Counted from the stretch's first letter, positions 27,667 to 37,860 are shown. The stretch is DNA of 62,385 bases from Candidatus Paracaedibacteraceae bacterium (GCA_019459505.1 JAIBEV010000046.1:1-62385), one strand, 5' to 3'. The notes: a model not told the origin generated them from the letters alone. Numbers and translations are program-made.

Positions 27667-30063
27667 TTAAATAAGCCAATTAAACTTAAGTAAGGCCTGA
27701 TGCGTGCGTTGCATGGAGTGATAGGTCCCTTCATAAGCCACGGTAGCAGATAGGCGTGATGTTAAATTTGCTGTGATGCCCAGACTTGGATTAAATAACA
27801 GACGATGACTGTTTTTAGTAATGACGGAAAATTCTCCGCCCTGATTTATCAGATGAGCTGTAATTTTTTGATTTTTGCGGAACGTCCTTTGTGAGGTAAC
27901 GCCTAAACGCATAAAGCTATAAGCTAAGGTACCTTTGTCCCCTTCCCATAATTTGCTGAATTGAGCCCCGATTTTTCCTTGCACAGTTGTCCCATGGCGA
28001 CCATGAATCACCAAACTTTGATCTCCAGCTCCTGTTTCTTTATATTTTTTTTCTGTTAGGTGGAGGACCCCTACACTCATGTAAGGTGTTACGGTTGTTC
28101 TCTGAGACAGCATAATATCCCACCCAATTTCACCTAAGGCACTTAAATGATGACCGTTATGCTTGTGGTGGGCTACAGCGGAAATAACTGTCATCTTACG
28201 CTCGCCCTTAAATTGGTGATGACCATAATAAGCGGCTCCATTAATATAAGTTTTTTTACCCTCCCATAATCCATAGACCCCCAGACGAAGTGAATTAGTG
28301 CCGCCCCTGTCACCATTCACGTTGGTTTTAAAACGGCTGTGAGTATATCCTGTGGTGAGGCCTGCTTTAAAATCAGGTCTGAAAGCATAGTCAATTCCCA
28401 TACTGGTATCCGCTGTATTACCCTCAAGGCCATGAACCGATAAACCAGAATCGTCAGGTACATTATGGTGGGTAACGCGCCCTGCCGCTCCCTGTACCCA
28501 TAGAGTCGCTTTACCGAAGGCGATACGGCTTTGAGTGGGCAAATGTTTAGCATCGGGACTTTGGACAATTTTAGCCATTGGTGATCGGTGCTGTAGTTTA
28601 GAAGCGAAGAGACGATTAAAACTCTCTTTAAAAGAATGGAGGGCAGTAATAAGTTTAGGTTCTGCGTAAGTTACCCGATTGATAAGTCGATCCATGCCTG
28701 CATAGGTAAACGGTGCACTCATCTGATTAATCTCGGTATTGCCCACCATGTCTGCTTTTTGAGTTTGAGGTGCAGGACTGAGGTCATTGAGGGCTTTTGT
28801 CAAGTCTGAAAGAGTTAAGCTATTTAAAGAATTCTTCAGAGATTCTGGGGCATTAGTGCTAATATAATGAGCAACCGATCCGGGATTTCCTAACGGTAAT
28901 AATGGTGTAGGAAGAGAGCTAAAGGTTGCATATACTTCACCTGTCGGTTCATACCTAAGGGTATATTGTAAGCGCGGATTAGGCGGAGAAATTGTTGTAG
29001 AAGCGAATTGGCCATCCGTTCCATCAGAGCTTATGAGGAGAGTATGACGTATGTCGGAAGTATAGTTTCCCGGGGCTAATTGAATGATTAAATGGGCGGT
29101 ACTAAGATCGGTTATTCCATAATTGACGGAGATATATTCATCAGCGGCTGGATTTGGAGCAGGTCTAGCAATATAAGTGGCATCCGGTTCAAAGGTTAAA
29201 GATGCGACATATCCGGCCTTCTCAAAGGGAGAGATGGAGGCAGTTCTTCCGCTTAAGGTCCCATTACTTTGAACTGTAACATCCGAGGTACGGAGACCTC
29301 CTGTTAGATAAAGTTCTCCTGCTTCTATAATGGTAGTGCCGCCTGTAGCATTACTAAGACCCGACATCGTAAGCTGCCCACTACCTTGCTTACTAATCTC
29401 TCCTCCTATTTCCGTAGTTGGCATAGAAATAATCCCAGTATAAGTACTATCGTCTGATCGATTAAAAACCACGTAACCGCCATTGTTAATATCAGCATTG
29501 ACTTCTCCGCCCGTTCCTCCGTCACCAATGGAGAAATAACCAGAATCGTTCTCTAGAGGGTTGGTGCTATTCAGCGTTCCTGTCACCATGATTGCGCCAC
29601 GATTGACAAGCAAAGTAGAGTTATTGAAAGTTCCTGAAGTGATCATATTACCTCGATTGGTGAAAGAAGAGGTATTAAGGATCCCACTGTTAGTTAAAGT
29701 GCCGAAATTAGAATTAGTCGTCTGATTGGTAATGGTAAGATTGCTATTGTTCTCTAAGCTACCATCATTTAAAAGATTATTATCAACAGTCAGGGTGCCA
29801 TTGTTCCTGAAGGTTCCATCCTCCTCAATATTAATGTCATCGTAGGTATCTGAAGGATAATCAGCAGGAACGGAGGCAGACGTGTTTGAAGGGACATTAA
29901 TAGAGGCACTCCAGCTTATAGAAGTGGAGAGTAAAAGAGAGCAAAGCGCTAAGGTAGAACAATTGTGAGGAGTTTTTTCTGTAACTAATTTTTTTTTCTG
30001 GATAAAACTATTAAGCCAAAAAGAAAGGGGTGGAACAGTAAAAACCTCAAGCTCTAACTTCAT
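27667..30063 (-). CDS. Autotransporter with beta-barrel translocator domain
   Basis: A 798-residue type V secretion protein. It starts with an extended N terminus and hydrophobic signal (CSTLALCSLLLSTSISWSA, about 35-53). The passenger is rich in N/T/G/S with repeated short units such as NNGTLTV, NDGSLEN and NSGILNT, typical of a beta-helix, plus an autotransporter repeat GGTTIIEAGELYLTGG. The C-terminal ~280 residues form the outer-membrane barrel (GKATLWVQGAAGRVTHH onward) ending in LLKFNWLI. It would display or release the passenger on the cell surface. Gene appears intact. Confidence 0.88.
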   Translation of the reverse strand: MKLELEVFTVPPLSFWLNSFIQKKKLVTEKTPHNCSTLALCSLLLSTSISWSASINVPSNTSASVPADYPSDTYDDINIEEDGTFRNNGTLTVDNNLLNDGSLENNSNLTITNQTTNSNFGTLTNSGILNTSSFTNRGNMITSGTFNNSTLLVNRGAIMVTGTLNSTNPLENDSGYFSIGDGGTGGEVNADINNGGYVVFNRSDDSTYTGIISMPTTEIGGEISKQGSGQLTMSGLSNATGGTTIIEAGELYLTGGLRTSDVTVQSNGTLSGRTASISPFEKAGYVASLTFEPDATYIARPAPNPAADEYISVNYGITDLSTAHLIIQLAPGNYTSDIRHTLLISSDGTDGQFASTTISPPNPRLQYTLRYEPTGEVYATFSSLPTPLLPLGNPGSVAHYISTNAPESLKNSLNSLTLSDLTKALNDLSPAPQTQKADMVGNTEINQMSAPFTYAGMDRLINRVTYAEPKLITALHSFKESFNRLFASKLQHRSPMAKIVQSPDAKHLPTQSRIAFGKATLWVQGAAGRVTHHNVPDDSGLSVHGLEGNTADTSMGIDYAFRPDFKAGLTTGYTHSRFKTNVNGDRGGTNSLRLGVYGLWEGKKTYINGAAYYGHHQFKGERKMTVISAVAHHKHNGHHLSALGEIGWDIMLSQRTTVTPYMSVGVLHLTEKKYKETGAGDQSLVIHGRHGTTVQGKIGAQFSKLWEGDKGTLAYSFMRLGVTSQRTFRKNQKITAHLINQGGEFSVITKNSHRLLFNPSLGITANLTSRLSATVAYEGTYHSMQRTHQALLKFNWLI

Positions 30064-30182
30064 TCTAAACTCGCTTAAAATTTTACAAACATTATATTAA
30101 TTTTAACGGGTTAATTGGAAAAAGAAATGGTTGAGAAAAAAGTTAATTTTTTACTACCCCTTCTCATATTGAAGCAATAATT

Positions 30183-30466
30183 TTATTTTCTAGCTATCTG
30201 AAGTTCTTCTCTTACTCGCTGTACGAGAGGTACCCAATCACCCGTTTTAGAGTGACGAAAAAGGCGCACACTTGGATTCCAAGGCATCGTCTGCTCATGG
30301 CTTATCAACCAACGCCAATGAAGGACTGTAGGCTCCTGAGGAATGGCTGTTAAGATTTCCTCTAACAACAACCTTTCACCGATCACAAAGTTTCCTGATA
30401 AAATACAGTCTGTTGCACAAAATAAAGCGTCGGATGCTTCATGGACATAAGGGAGCGGGATATTGT
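30183..30466 (-). pseudogene. C-terminal remnant of a TPR/glycosyltransferase-like protein
   Basis: An open frame without a proper start runs from a TAA near 30469 to 30183. Its end, LHWRWLISHEQTMPWNPSVRLFRHSKTGDWVPLVQRVREEL, resembles the C terminus of large TPR-containing glycosyltransferase-like proteins ('WRWLL...PWYPS.RLFRQ...GDW..V..rV...L'). Only the last ~90 residues exist, and the sequence upstream has no matching frame, so this is probably a decayed gene. A GTG at 30386 could give a 67-residue product, but I think that is unlikely to be functional. Confidence 0.5.
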
Positions 30467-30530
30467 CATATTTTTATTTGAATAAAATTTAGATATCTTT
30501 TTAATTTGTATTAATTGAATTTTTTTACTC

Positions 30531-30539
30531 TGGTATAAT
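30531..30539 (+). promoter_or_regulatory. Extended -10 promoter of gltA
   Basis: TGGTATAAT is a perfect extended -10 element (TGn plus TATAAT). No good -35 box is present, as is usual for this class. Transcription would start near 30546, leaving a leader of about 140 nt before gltA. Confidence 0.55.
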
Positions 30540-30685
30540 TTAGCGGCTGGAAAGGGAAAGCGTCCATTAAAGGGAAGATAAATTTTGTTTGAAGTTTAAA
30601 CAGATTTTAAAGGGCTCTTTCATTGATTATTAAATAATTTAATTTTACTATAAGATTATAAGCTATCTTTCTATGGAGAAGTCGG

Positions 30686-31996
30686 GTGACACAGGCCGCC
30701 CCTAAATATGAACCAACCGTTAAAGTTATCTATAATGGTAAGACCATTGAACTTCCTGTCTTAAAGGGAACATGTGGGGCAGATGTTATTGATATTCGCA
30801 GTCTTTACAATGAAACTGGGTTGTTTACCTATGATCCGGGATTTACGGCAACGGCGAGTTGTGAATCAAAAATTACCTTTATTGATGGAGATGAAGGGAT
30901 TCTGCTGTATGGCGGCTATCCTATTCAGGATTTAGCAGAAAAAAGTGATTTTATGGAAGTTTCTTATTTGCTCTTATATGGGGATTTGCCAACACCTCAG
31001 CAAAAGAAAGAGTTTATTAAAAATGTAACATTACACACCATGGTACATGAGCAAATTCCTTCGTTTTATCGTGGCTTTCGTCGAGATGCCCATCCTATGG
31101 CCATTATGGTCGGTGTTGTGGGGGCTTTATCTGCCTTTTATCATGATAGTCTTGATATCCAGGACCCCCGCCAGCGCGAGGTCGCAGCTTATCGTTTAGT
31201 GGCCAAGGTTCCAACATTGGCGGCGATGGCTTATAAATATTCGATTGGCCAACCTTTCGTCTATCCGCGCAACGATTTGGACTATGCAAGCAACTTCTTG
31301 CATATGATGTTTTCTGTGCCTACAGAACCTTATGAGATTAATCCCGTTCTGTCAGAGGCTATGGATAAGATTTTAATCCTTCATGCGGATCATGAGCAAA
31401 ATGCCTCAACCTCGACCGTTCGGCTAGCGGGATCTAGTGCGGCCAATCCATTTGCCTGTATGGCGGCGGGTATTGCGGCTCTTTGGGGGCCAGCCCATGG
31501 GGGAGCGAACGAAGCAGCCTTAGCCATGTTACAAGAAATTGGTACTCCTGCTCGGATTAAAGAATTTGTCAACCGTGCTAAAGATAAAAACGATCCGTTC
31601 CGTCTCATGGGATTTGGCCACCGCGTTTATAAAAATTATGATCCCCGCGCGAAAGTTATGCGCGAAACCTGCCATCAGGTGTTGAAGGAATTGAATATTA
31701 ATGATGATCCGTTATTAGATATTGCGATGGAATTAGAGCAAATTGCTCTAAGCGATCCCTACTTTATTGAAAAGAAACTGTACCCAAATGTGGACTTTTA
31801 TTCAGGTATTATTTTCAAGGCCATGGGAATTCCGACCTCTATGTTTACTGTTATTTTCGCCTTAGCCCGGACAGTGGGGTGGGTTGCTCAGTGGAAAGAA
31901 ATGATTGGTGATCCATTGCAAAAAATTGGTCGTCCACGCCAGCTCTATACGGGTGTTATACAGCGTCCCTTTATAGATATCACTGAACGGAGATAG
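30686..31996 (+). CDS. gltA: Citrate synthase
   Basis: This 436-residue enzyme condenses acetyl-CoA with oxaloacetate at the entry of the citric acid cycle. Type II bacterial features are clear: the N-terminal small domain ([17 protein letters not shown]), catalytic-site segments [32 protein letters not shown] and [15 protein letters not shown], and the C-terminal arginine region [11 protein letters not shown] start with GGAGAAG about 6 nt upstream. A small membrane-protein gene follows 3 nt after the stop. Confidence 0.97.
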   Translation: MTQAAPKYEPTVKVIYNGKTIELPVLKGTCGADVIDIRSLYNETGLFTYDPGFTATASCESKITFIDGDEGILLYGGYPIQDLAEKSDFMEVSYLLLYGDLPTPQQKKEFIKNVTLHTMVHEQIPSFYRGFRRDAHPMAIMVGVVGALSAFYHDSLDIQDPRQREVAAYRLVAKVPTLAAMAYKYSIGQPFVYPRNDLDYASNFLHMMFSVPTEPYEINPVLSEAMDKILILHADHEQNASTSTVRLAGSSAANPFACMAAGIAALWGPAHGGANEAALAMLQEIGTPARIKEFVNRAKDKNDPFRLMGFGHRVYKNYDPRAKVMRETCHQVLKELNINDDPLLDIAMELEQIALSDPYFIEKKLYPNVDFYSGIIFKAMGIPTSMFTVIFALARTVGWVAQWKEMIGDPLQKIGRPRQLYTGVIQRPFIDITERR

Positions 31997-31999
31997 GTT

Positions 32000-32194
32000 G
32001 TGGCTCATACTGATTATCGTCCTCAGCCTGTGGCATCTTTAATAAAACGACGGGATGCTGTCCCGTCGGTTTGGATGATTATGCGATCTCGGGTGAATGA
32101 TAACACGCCGGGATATTTTTATTGGTTCAGCCGTATTTTAGTGGCTAGTACCTTGTGTTTTGGGGTGATTGAAGCCCTCGACTATTTTTTTTAA
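32000..32194 (+). CDS. Small membrane protein downstream of gltA
   Basis: A 64-residue protein with a basic N-terminal half (SLIKRRDAVPSVWMIMRSRVND) and one C-terminal membrane helix (FYWFSRILVASTLCFGVIEALDYFF). GTG start with GGAGATAGG across the gltA stop, so it is translationally close-coupled to gltA. No family is recognised. Spacing, ribosome site and composition support a real gene. Confidence 0.6.
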   Translation: MAHTDYRPQPVASLIKRRDAVPSVWMIMRSRVNDNTPGYFYWFSRILVASTLCFGVIEALDYFF

Positions 32195-32216
32195 GGCAAG
32201 GGCTTACCTATTTCTC

Positions 32217-33401
32217 TCAGTAAGACTGAAATTGGCGTGCTTCGCTGTTATCACTTAAATCCCACCCTAGAATGGTCATGAGGCCAATAAATCCACGATT
32301 CACAAAGCCCTGAATGCATCCTCCTTGAGTCAACATGCCTTCAATAGCTTTCTCTGCTAAGATCCTGGCAATGGTTTGCTTTATCTCTTCGGAGGTATAA
32401 GGATCATTAAGGCGTTCTGCTGCGAGCGCTAAAAAGCGTGCCCAAATGATTGTTCCTTGACCTTCTGCATAGCTTCCGATCTCTCTATTTGAGCGGGCAA
32501 ACTGATTTCTAATAATCTGGGTAATCTCAGTGTAGTTTTTATGGATATTATTGTTATTAATATCTTGATAAGCATATCCTTCTAAAACATCCTGATAAGG
32601 GGCAATTAAGGCAAGAAGATGATCTTGTAATTGCAAAAGATTCTTTTGATGAATGTCGCGAGACTCTGGCGATAGATGCGCATCAAAGAGAGCAGCAATG
32701 TCGCTCAGATTTCTAGCATTCTGAGAGATAAATTGATCTCCTCTGTGAACGTCTATCCCTTGTTGGCCATAAATAGCGAGAAGGTCCCTTTTAATTTTAT
32801 TGAAATCGACTTGAGCAGCTGTAGGTGCAATAGAAGCAAAGCGCGCTCGAACACTACGATCATAGTGATGAGGCGTCCTATTTTCTCTTAAATCCATCGC
32901 TTGCATTTGTTGAACAAGATCTGCAGACACTGGATCAATAGAAGAGTCTTCTGCTTGAAGTTGACGAATTAATCTCTCTGAAGCGGGATCAAGGGGAGAA
33001 TAGAGAGTGTGAGTGGTTGTTGTGCGCGAGCTGTGGGAGGCATTTTCCTCCTCCTGAAGACGTTCGGCTAGTAAGGCATCTTCTTCCAATGTACTCGTTT
33101 GAGAAGGCTGTTGATGAGACATTTGCAGGCTTTCTCTTAAGGCCGCTTGTAAAATTGGATCATCCTCAGCTTCAGCGAAAGAGGGGTGAGGGGTATGAGT
33201 TTGAGGGATCTGTCGTTGAGACGGCTGGCTGGAAGATGTTTGGAGGCTTTCACGGAGTGCTCGTTCGAACTCTTCCCCCATCTTTCGTAAGGTTTGTTGC
33301 TGGAGGTCGGCATACCGAGTTCTTTGTTTTTCAAGGTCATCTTGATCCATACTCATAGCTGGTAAGGACGAGGCTAGAAGCATTATTAAGGTGTATTTCA
33401 T
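32217..33401 (-). CDS. Exported protein with ubiquitin-interacting-motif-like helices
   Basis: A 394-residue protein with a short signal peptide (MKYTLIMLLASSLPAMS). The next 155 residues are acidic and Gln-rich and contain two matches to the eukaryotic UIM pattern (acidic run, then hydrophobic-x-x-A-x-x-x-S): GEEFERALRESLQ (42-54; F45, A48, S52) and AEDDPILQAALRESLQ (78-93; L84, A87, S91). Three related helices follow: EEDALLAERLQEEE (106-119), RLIRQLQAED (143-152) and DLVQQMQAMD (161-170). The C-terminal ~210 residues form an unrecognised helical domain. AGGAG lies 7 nt before the ATG. Host ubiquitin binding is inferred. Confidence 0.75.
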   Translation of the reverse strand: MKYTLIMLLASSLPAMSMDQDDLEKQRTRYADLQQQTLRKMGEEFERALRESLQTSSSQPSQRQIPQTHTPHPSFAEAEDDPILQAALRESLQMSHQQPSQTSTLEEDALLAERLQEEENASHSSRTTTTHTLYSPLDPASERLIRQLQAEDSSIDPVSADLVQQMQAMDLRENRTPHHYDRSVRARFASIAPTAAQVDFNKIKRDLLAIYGQQGIDVHRGDQFISQNARNLSDIAALFDAHLSPESRDIHQKNLLQLQDHLLALIAPYQDVLEGYAYQDINNNNIHKNYTEITQIIRNQFARSNREIGSYAEGQGTIIWARFLALAAERLNDPYTSEEIKQTIARILAEKAIEGMLTQGGCIQGFVNRGFIGLMTILGWDLSDNSEARQFQSY

Positions 33402-33694
33402 TGATTACTCCTGTATCTTATTTTCTTTTTTATAAATGGGAAGGATAGATAAAAAAAGCAAATTTTTTAATTAATTTTACCAGTCCCTAATTTAATTTTC
33501 CTAGGTTTAAAGTATAATAGCTTTTTTAAATTAATATATCTACTTAATTAAAAAGTATTAGAGGAGTAAATCGTAGAGTTTTTCTAAGTTAATACAGGTG
33601 GAAATTTTTGCAAATTATTTTAAATTTCGATTAAAGATTTTTAAATTTTTCTTACAGAAGGAAGAAATCGGTTGCCAGATTAATTCTTATATCC
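33402..33694. other. AT-rich intergenic region
   Basis: Just under 300 bases of very AT-rich sequence between two minus-strand exported genes. On the minus strand TATACT at about 33511-33517 is a plausible -10 for the UIM-like gene. No ORF or RNA is seen. Confidence 0.35.
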
Positions 33695-34588
33695 CTATCG
33701 AAGAGAGAATATAATTTCTGCCAAAGGATATTCTTCTCCCTTATTTAACTTAATAATTTTGTCTGTAACGATAAACTTAACATTTTTTCCCTCTAGGTTT
33801 GGAAGGAATACTTCTTGGTAATGATAAAGCAATCTGGATTTGATCCTACAAAGAGATTGAGAGACATCATAGGCAATATATATTTTCTTATTGGATGCAT
33901 TGATGAAAAGAATATCAGTTTCAAGACTAGGGTACTCTAGAACACGGTCATTCCCTTCTTCATCCAGGGTGGATTTTTGTTTTATCGATTGATAGGTTCG
34001 GGTTTGGCGATTCGGTGAACGAGGATCAATAAAGGTAAAAATCCCCTCTTCCATAGAAGGGCTTTTATCAGAAATTGGTAAGTTAAGTTTAGCAAGAAAT
34101 GAATCTAAAGACTGATCCGGTAAAAAAGAAGCTGACTTAAGGTTGGTGGAAGAAGAGCGAGGACGTTTAATTTGTAAGGAGAAAGGCATAGTTGGAGTAT
34201 AAGAAGAGTTAAATAGATTAATAAGATAAGTGCTGAAAATTGACAACGAATGATTAGGAGAAGAGAAAGTTTCGGCACTCTGATTTTTTAAGAAGTCCAT
34301 TTCTAAGGTGTGCTTTAAATCTAATTGCTGCTTGGGCGAAAGTTCTCCAACTAAGTTTTTTACATAGGGCTGGATGCGTGTGAGATGATCAAATGTCTCT
34401 GAAGTGATACCATCTTTCCAAGTGTTTTCAACTAAAGTTTTTACTCTATCATTGACTGTAGCTGACTGAGACGGAAAACTATTAAATTTATCTGATCCGT
34501 AACATGAAAAAGGAGGAATAGCCGTTACAGCTGCTAAAATAGAAAATATTATTCCAAAATTAGGTTTCGAATTTCCGATGTTAATCAT
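33695..34588 (-). CDS. Exported protein of unknown function
   Basis: A 297-residue protein with a signal-type N terminus (hydrophobic core FGIIFSILAAVTAI, then PPFSCYGSD). The middle is Ser/Pro/Thr-rich with a basic cluster IKRPRSSS. The C-terminal ~100 residues look globular with alternating strands (LETDILFINASNKKIYIAYDVS, VKFIVTDKIIKL), but match no family I know. I chose ATG 34588, which has AGGGA 7 nt upstream, over the adjacent TTG at 34591. Its neighbour downstream is the UIM-like gene on the same strand. Confidence 0.6.
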   Translation of the reverse strand: MINIGNSKPNFGIIFSILAAVTAIPPFSCYGSDKFNSFPSQSATVNDRVKTLVENTWKDGITSETFDHLTRIQPYVKNLVGELSPKQQLDLKHTLEMDFLKNQSAETFSSPNHSLSIFSTYLINLFNSSYTPTMPFSLQIKRPRSSSTNLKSASFLPDQSLDSFLAKLNLPISDKSPSMEEGIFTFIDPRSPNRQTRTYQSIKQKSTLDEEGNDRVLEYPSLETDILFINASNKKIYIAYDVSQSLCRIKSRLLYHYQEVFLPNLEGKNVKFIVTDKIIKLNKGEEYPLAEIIFSLR

Positions 34589-34759
34589 CAATATCCCTTT
34601 AAATATATAGATAAGACTCAGTTTATAAAATAAGTTGAAAAAGCTTGAGGCACCTGTTTGTTGTCAGCATCACATAAAAAAACCCGCCGCAATAAGCAGA
34701 CTTTGCTTTCATATATTATAGCAAAAGCCATGATATTGAGACAGGTTTTATTTTACTGA

Positions 34760-35941
34760 TTAGATTTCGACAGCAATTGCAACGGCTTCACCACCACCAA
34801 GGCATAAGCTGGCAATTCCTTTCTTTTTACCCGTGGTACGGAGAGCATGCACTAAAGTCACAACAAGACGAGCCCCACTCGCCCCGATAGGGTGTCCTAG
34901 GGCACAAGCGCCACCATAAATATTAATTTTTTCATGAGGTATGGTTAGGTCTTTCATAGCAGCCATCGTTACCACCGCAAAGGCTTCGTTAATTTCAAAA
35001 AGATCAACGTCATTAATAGACCAGCCAATTTGGTCGCATAGCTTTTGAATAGCGCCAACTGGGGCCGTTGTAAACCATTCAGGTTCATGGGCAAAGGTTG
35101 CGTGACCTTTAACACTGGCAAGAATCTTATGCCCTGCTTTCTCAGCATACTCTTTTTCCATTAATACCACCGCCGCAGCACCATCAGAAATTGAGGATGA
35201 GTTTGCAGCCGTCACTGTTCCATCCTTTTTGAAGGCGGGTTTTAATTGAGGAATCTTCTCAGGATTTACTTTTCCAGGGGTTTCATCTTCGCTAATGACA
35301 ATATCACCCTTACGACTGCTAAGGGTCACGGGAGATATTTCTCCTTTGAAGACCCCACTTTGAACTGCTTTAATGGCACGGTGTGAGGATTCTGTGGCAA
35401 AGGCGTCTTGTGCTTCGCGGCTAAACCCATACTTGTCTGCTGTTGCTTCGGCAAAAACGCCCATGACACCGCCTTCGGTATAGGCGTCTTCTAACCCATC
35501 TAAAAACATATGATCAAAGATTTTGCCATGGCCAAGGCGATAACCACCGCGCGCTTTTGGCAAAAGGTACGGGGCATTTGTCATGCTTTCCATTCCACCC
35601 GCCACAATAGTTTTTGTGTGGCCTAACTGAAGCTGATCAATACCAAGCATAATCGCTTTCATTCCTGAACCACAAACCTTATTAACGGTTGTGCACGGTG
35701 TATTTTTGGCAATACCAGCACTCAAGGCAGCTTGGCGAGCCGGCGCTTGCCCCAAACCAGCAGGGAGAACACAACCCATGTAAACTTCGTCAATTGTATC
35801 CGCTGAAAGTTTGATAGCATCGAGCGCACCTTTGATGGCGACCGAACCAAGTGCCGTTGTTTTTACCTCATTAAATACCCCTTGAAAGGATCCAATGGGT
35901 GTGCGTTGAGCGGATACGATGACGACTTCACGAATTAACAT
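34760..35941 (-). CDS. Acetyl-CoA C-acetyltransferase (thiolase)
   Basis: A 393-residue biosynthetic-type thiolase that condenses or cleaves acetoacetyl-CoA. The nucleophilic cysteine is C90 in NKVCGSGMKA, the histidine lies in GGACALGHPIGASGAR, and the second active cysteine C380 is in CLGGGEAVA. Length is standard. It may serve ketone-body or polyhydroxybutyrate metabolism, or acetyl-CoA recovery; no phaB or phaC lies nearby. The start ATG follows an AGGGAAG-type site. Monocistronic in appearance. Confidence 0.95.
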   Translation of the reverse strand: MLIREVVIVSAQRTPIGSFQGVFNEVKTTALGSVAIKGALDAIKLSADTIDEVYMGCVLPAGLGQAPARQAALSAGIAKNTPCTTVNKVCGSGMKAIMLGIDQLQLGHTKTIVAGGMESMTNAPYLLPKARGGYRLGHGKIFDHMFLDGLEDAYTEGGVMGVFAEATADKYGFSREAQDAFATESSHRAIKAVQSGVFKGEISPVTLSSRKGDIVISEDETPGKVNPEKIPQLKPAFKKDGTVTAANSSSISDGAAAVVLMEKEYAEKAGHKILASVKGHATFAHEPEWFTTAPVGAIQKLCDQIGWSINDVDLFEINEAFAVVTMAAMKDLTIPHEKINIYGGACALGHPIGASGARLVVTLVHALRTTGKKKGIASLCLGGGEAVAIAVEI

Positions 35942-36054
35942 AACTTCCCTCTGTTACTAGATGTAAAATTGTATTATACAATCAACTTTAGCAAAAAATT
36001 AGCAAATAAAAAGTTAATTTAGTTCGGTTGATTTTAAAGATTAACAAGGTCGTT

Positions 36055-37860
36055 TTAATCTGCGGAAAATTGGGTGCTCTGCCGTTCCCACATAGTTGTA
36101 TAAACACCGCCAAGGGCTAATAAATCCTTATGGGTTCCTCGCTCAATAATCTGGCCACTCTCTAATACAAGGATTTCATCAGCATGAATAACAGTGGAAA
36201 GACGGTGGGCAATAATCAAGGTTGTGTGATTTTTAGACAACCGCTCAAGGCTTTTCTGGATTTCTTTTTCCGTCCGTGTATCAAGGGCCGACGTTGCTTC
36301 ATCAAATAAGAATATTTTAGGTTGTTTTAAAAGCGTGCGCGCGATGGCTACCCGTTGCTTCTCGCCCCCTGATAATTTAAGGCCCCGTTCTCCAACCATA
36401 GATTGATAGCCATCGGGTAAGGATAGAATGAAATCATGGATTTGGGCCGCTTTGGTAGTTTCAATAATTTCCTCTTCAGTGGCGCTCGGGCAACCATAGG
36501 CAATATTATAGCGAATGGTGTCATTAAATAGAACGGTATCCTGAGGGACAATTCCAATAAGTTTACGCAAAGAATCTTGACTGACTGTTTTTATATCTTG
36601 GCCATCAATCAGAATTTTACCGGCCGTTGGATCATAGAATCTAAATAATAATCGACTTATTGTCGATTTGCCGGCACCGCTTGAGCCAACAATGGCAACT
36701 GTTTTTCCTGCGGGAACTTCAAAATTAATATTGTTTAAAATAGAGCGACGCTCGTCATAATTAAAGGAAACATGCTGGAAAGAGAGGGCTCCTTTTGCGC
36801 AGTTAATAGCTGGCGCCTGTGGGAGATCTTTTACTTCTTGAGGAATATCGAGCAAGTTAAACATCTGTTCCATATTAACCAGAGCGATTTTGATTTCACG
36901 ATAAGCAAAGCCTAAGAAATTTAGCGGAATATAAATCTGAATAACGAAGGCATTAAGGGCGACAAAATCGCCGACGGTTAAGCTGCCGTCTTTGACCCTT
37001 AATCCAGCCATAATCATAATGACAACTAGCCCAACACAAATAACAAAAGCTTGGACAGAATTTAGAAGGGATAAGCCCAATGTATTTTTAACAGCTGCAA
37101 TTTTATACCGCTCGAGGGCGCGCCCGAAACGGTGAGCTTCGTGATCTTCGTTATTGAAATATTTGACGGTTTCATAATTAAGAAGGCTGTCAATCGCTTT
37201 AGTGGTGGCTTCGTTATCAGTCTCATTCATGGTTCTGACATAACTGATACGCCATTCAGTAATTATCAACGTCAAAAGGATGTAAGCGCCAAGAGTCAAG
37301 ATAATAACAATCGCAAAACTGATCCCATACATATAGGCAAATAAGGTGGCAACAAGCAGGATTTCCAGAATTGTCGGAAGGATATTAAATGTCAAAAATT
37401 TCAGTAAAGTTTCAATTGCTTTGGTGCCCCGTTCAATAACCCGGCTTAAACCACCCGTCTGTCGGTCCAAGTGGAACCGTAAGGAGAGTGTATGAATATG
37501 CTTGAAAACCATTAGACCAATCTGACGGATGGCAGTTTGGGTTACTTCAGCAAAAACTGCATCACGCAGTTCCCCTAATAGTTGTGACATTAAGCGAGTT
37601 GCCCCATACGCTAAAATAATAAAAATAGGAACAACCGTGACAGCGCCGAGAGTAGGGGAGAGGGCGTCGACAATAGTTTTGTAAAGCAACGGCACATACA
37701 GCCATAAGATTTTGCTAGCAATTAAAAGGGCGAAGGCAATGCCAAATCTTAACTTAAGTGACGTCTGGGTCGCCCAAAGATGCGGCCATAGCCGTTTCAT
37801 ATAGCTGAAATTAAACTTGTTATTAGAGGGGGATATCGGTGTTCTTGCCATAATAAGCAT
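36055..37860 (-). CDS. Atm1/ABCB7-type ABC exporter
   Basis: A ~600-residue half-transporter with an N-terminal six-helix membrane domain and a C-terminal ATPase. Walker A is GSSGAGKST, the signature LSGGEKQR, and Walker B IFLFDEATSALD. The membrane domain follows the Atm1/HMT1 branch (FHLDRQTGGLSRVIERGTKAIE, TKAIDSLLNYETVKYFNNEDHE), whose members export glutathione-type sulfur compounds or metals. The 5' end is uncertain: ATG at 37860 and 37851 are both possible, and an upstream in-frame TTG (37887) is less likely. Confidence 0.9.
   Translation of the reverse strand: MLIMARTPISPSNNKFNFSYMKRLWPHLWATQTSLKLRFGIAFALLIASKILWLYVPLLYKTIVDALSPTLGAVTVVPIFIILAYGATRLMSQLLGELRDAVFAEVTQTAIRQIGLMVFKHIHTLSLRFHLDRQTGGLSRVIERGTKAIETLLKFLTFNILPTILEILLVATLFAYMYGISFAIVIILTLGAYILLTLIITEWRISYVRTMNETDNEATTKAIDSLLNYETVKYFNNEDHEAHRFGRALERYKIAAVKNTLGLSLLNSVQAFVICVGLVVIMIMAGLRVKDGSLTVGDFVALNAFVIQIYIPLNFLGFAYREIKIALVNMEQMFNLLDIPQEVKDLPQAPAINCAKGALSFQHVSFNYDERRSILNNINFEVPAGKTVAIVGSSGAGKSTISRLLFRFYDPTAGKILIDGQDIKTVSQDSLRKLIGIVPQDTVLFNDTIRYNIAYGCPSATEEEIIETTKAAQIHDFILSLPDGYQSMVGERGLKLSGGEKQRVAIARTLLKQPKIFLFDEATSALDTRTEKEIQKSLERLSKNHTTLIIAHRLSTVIHADEILVLESGQIIERGTHKDLLALGGVYTTMWERQSTQFSAD

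Noticed and set aside
34676-34695. Terminator downstream of the thiolase gene
   Set aside because: There is a T run after GCGGCGGG on the minus strand, but no matching upstream arm forms a stem.
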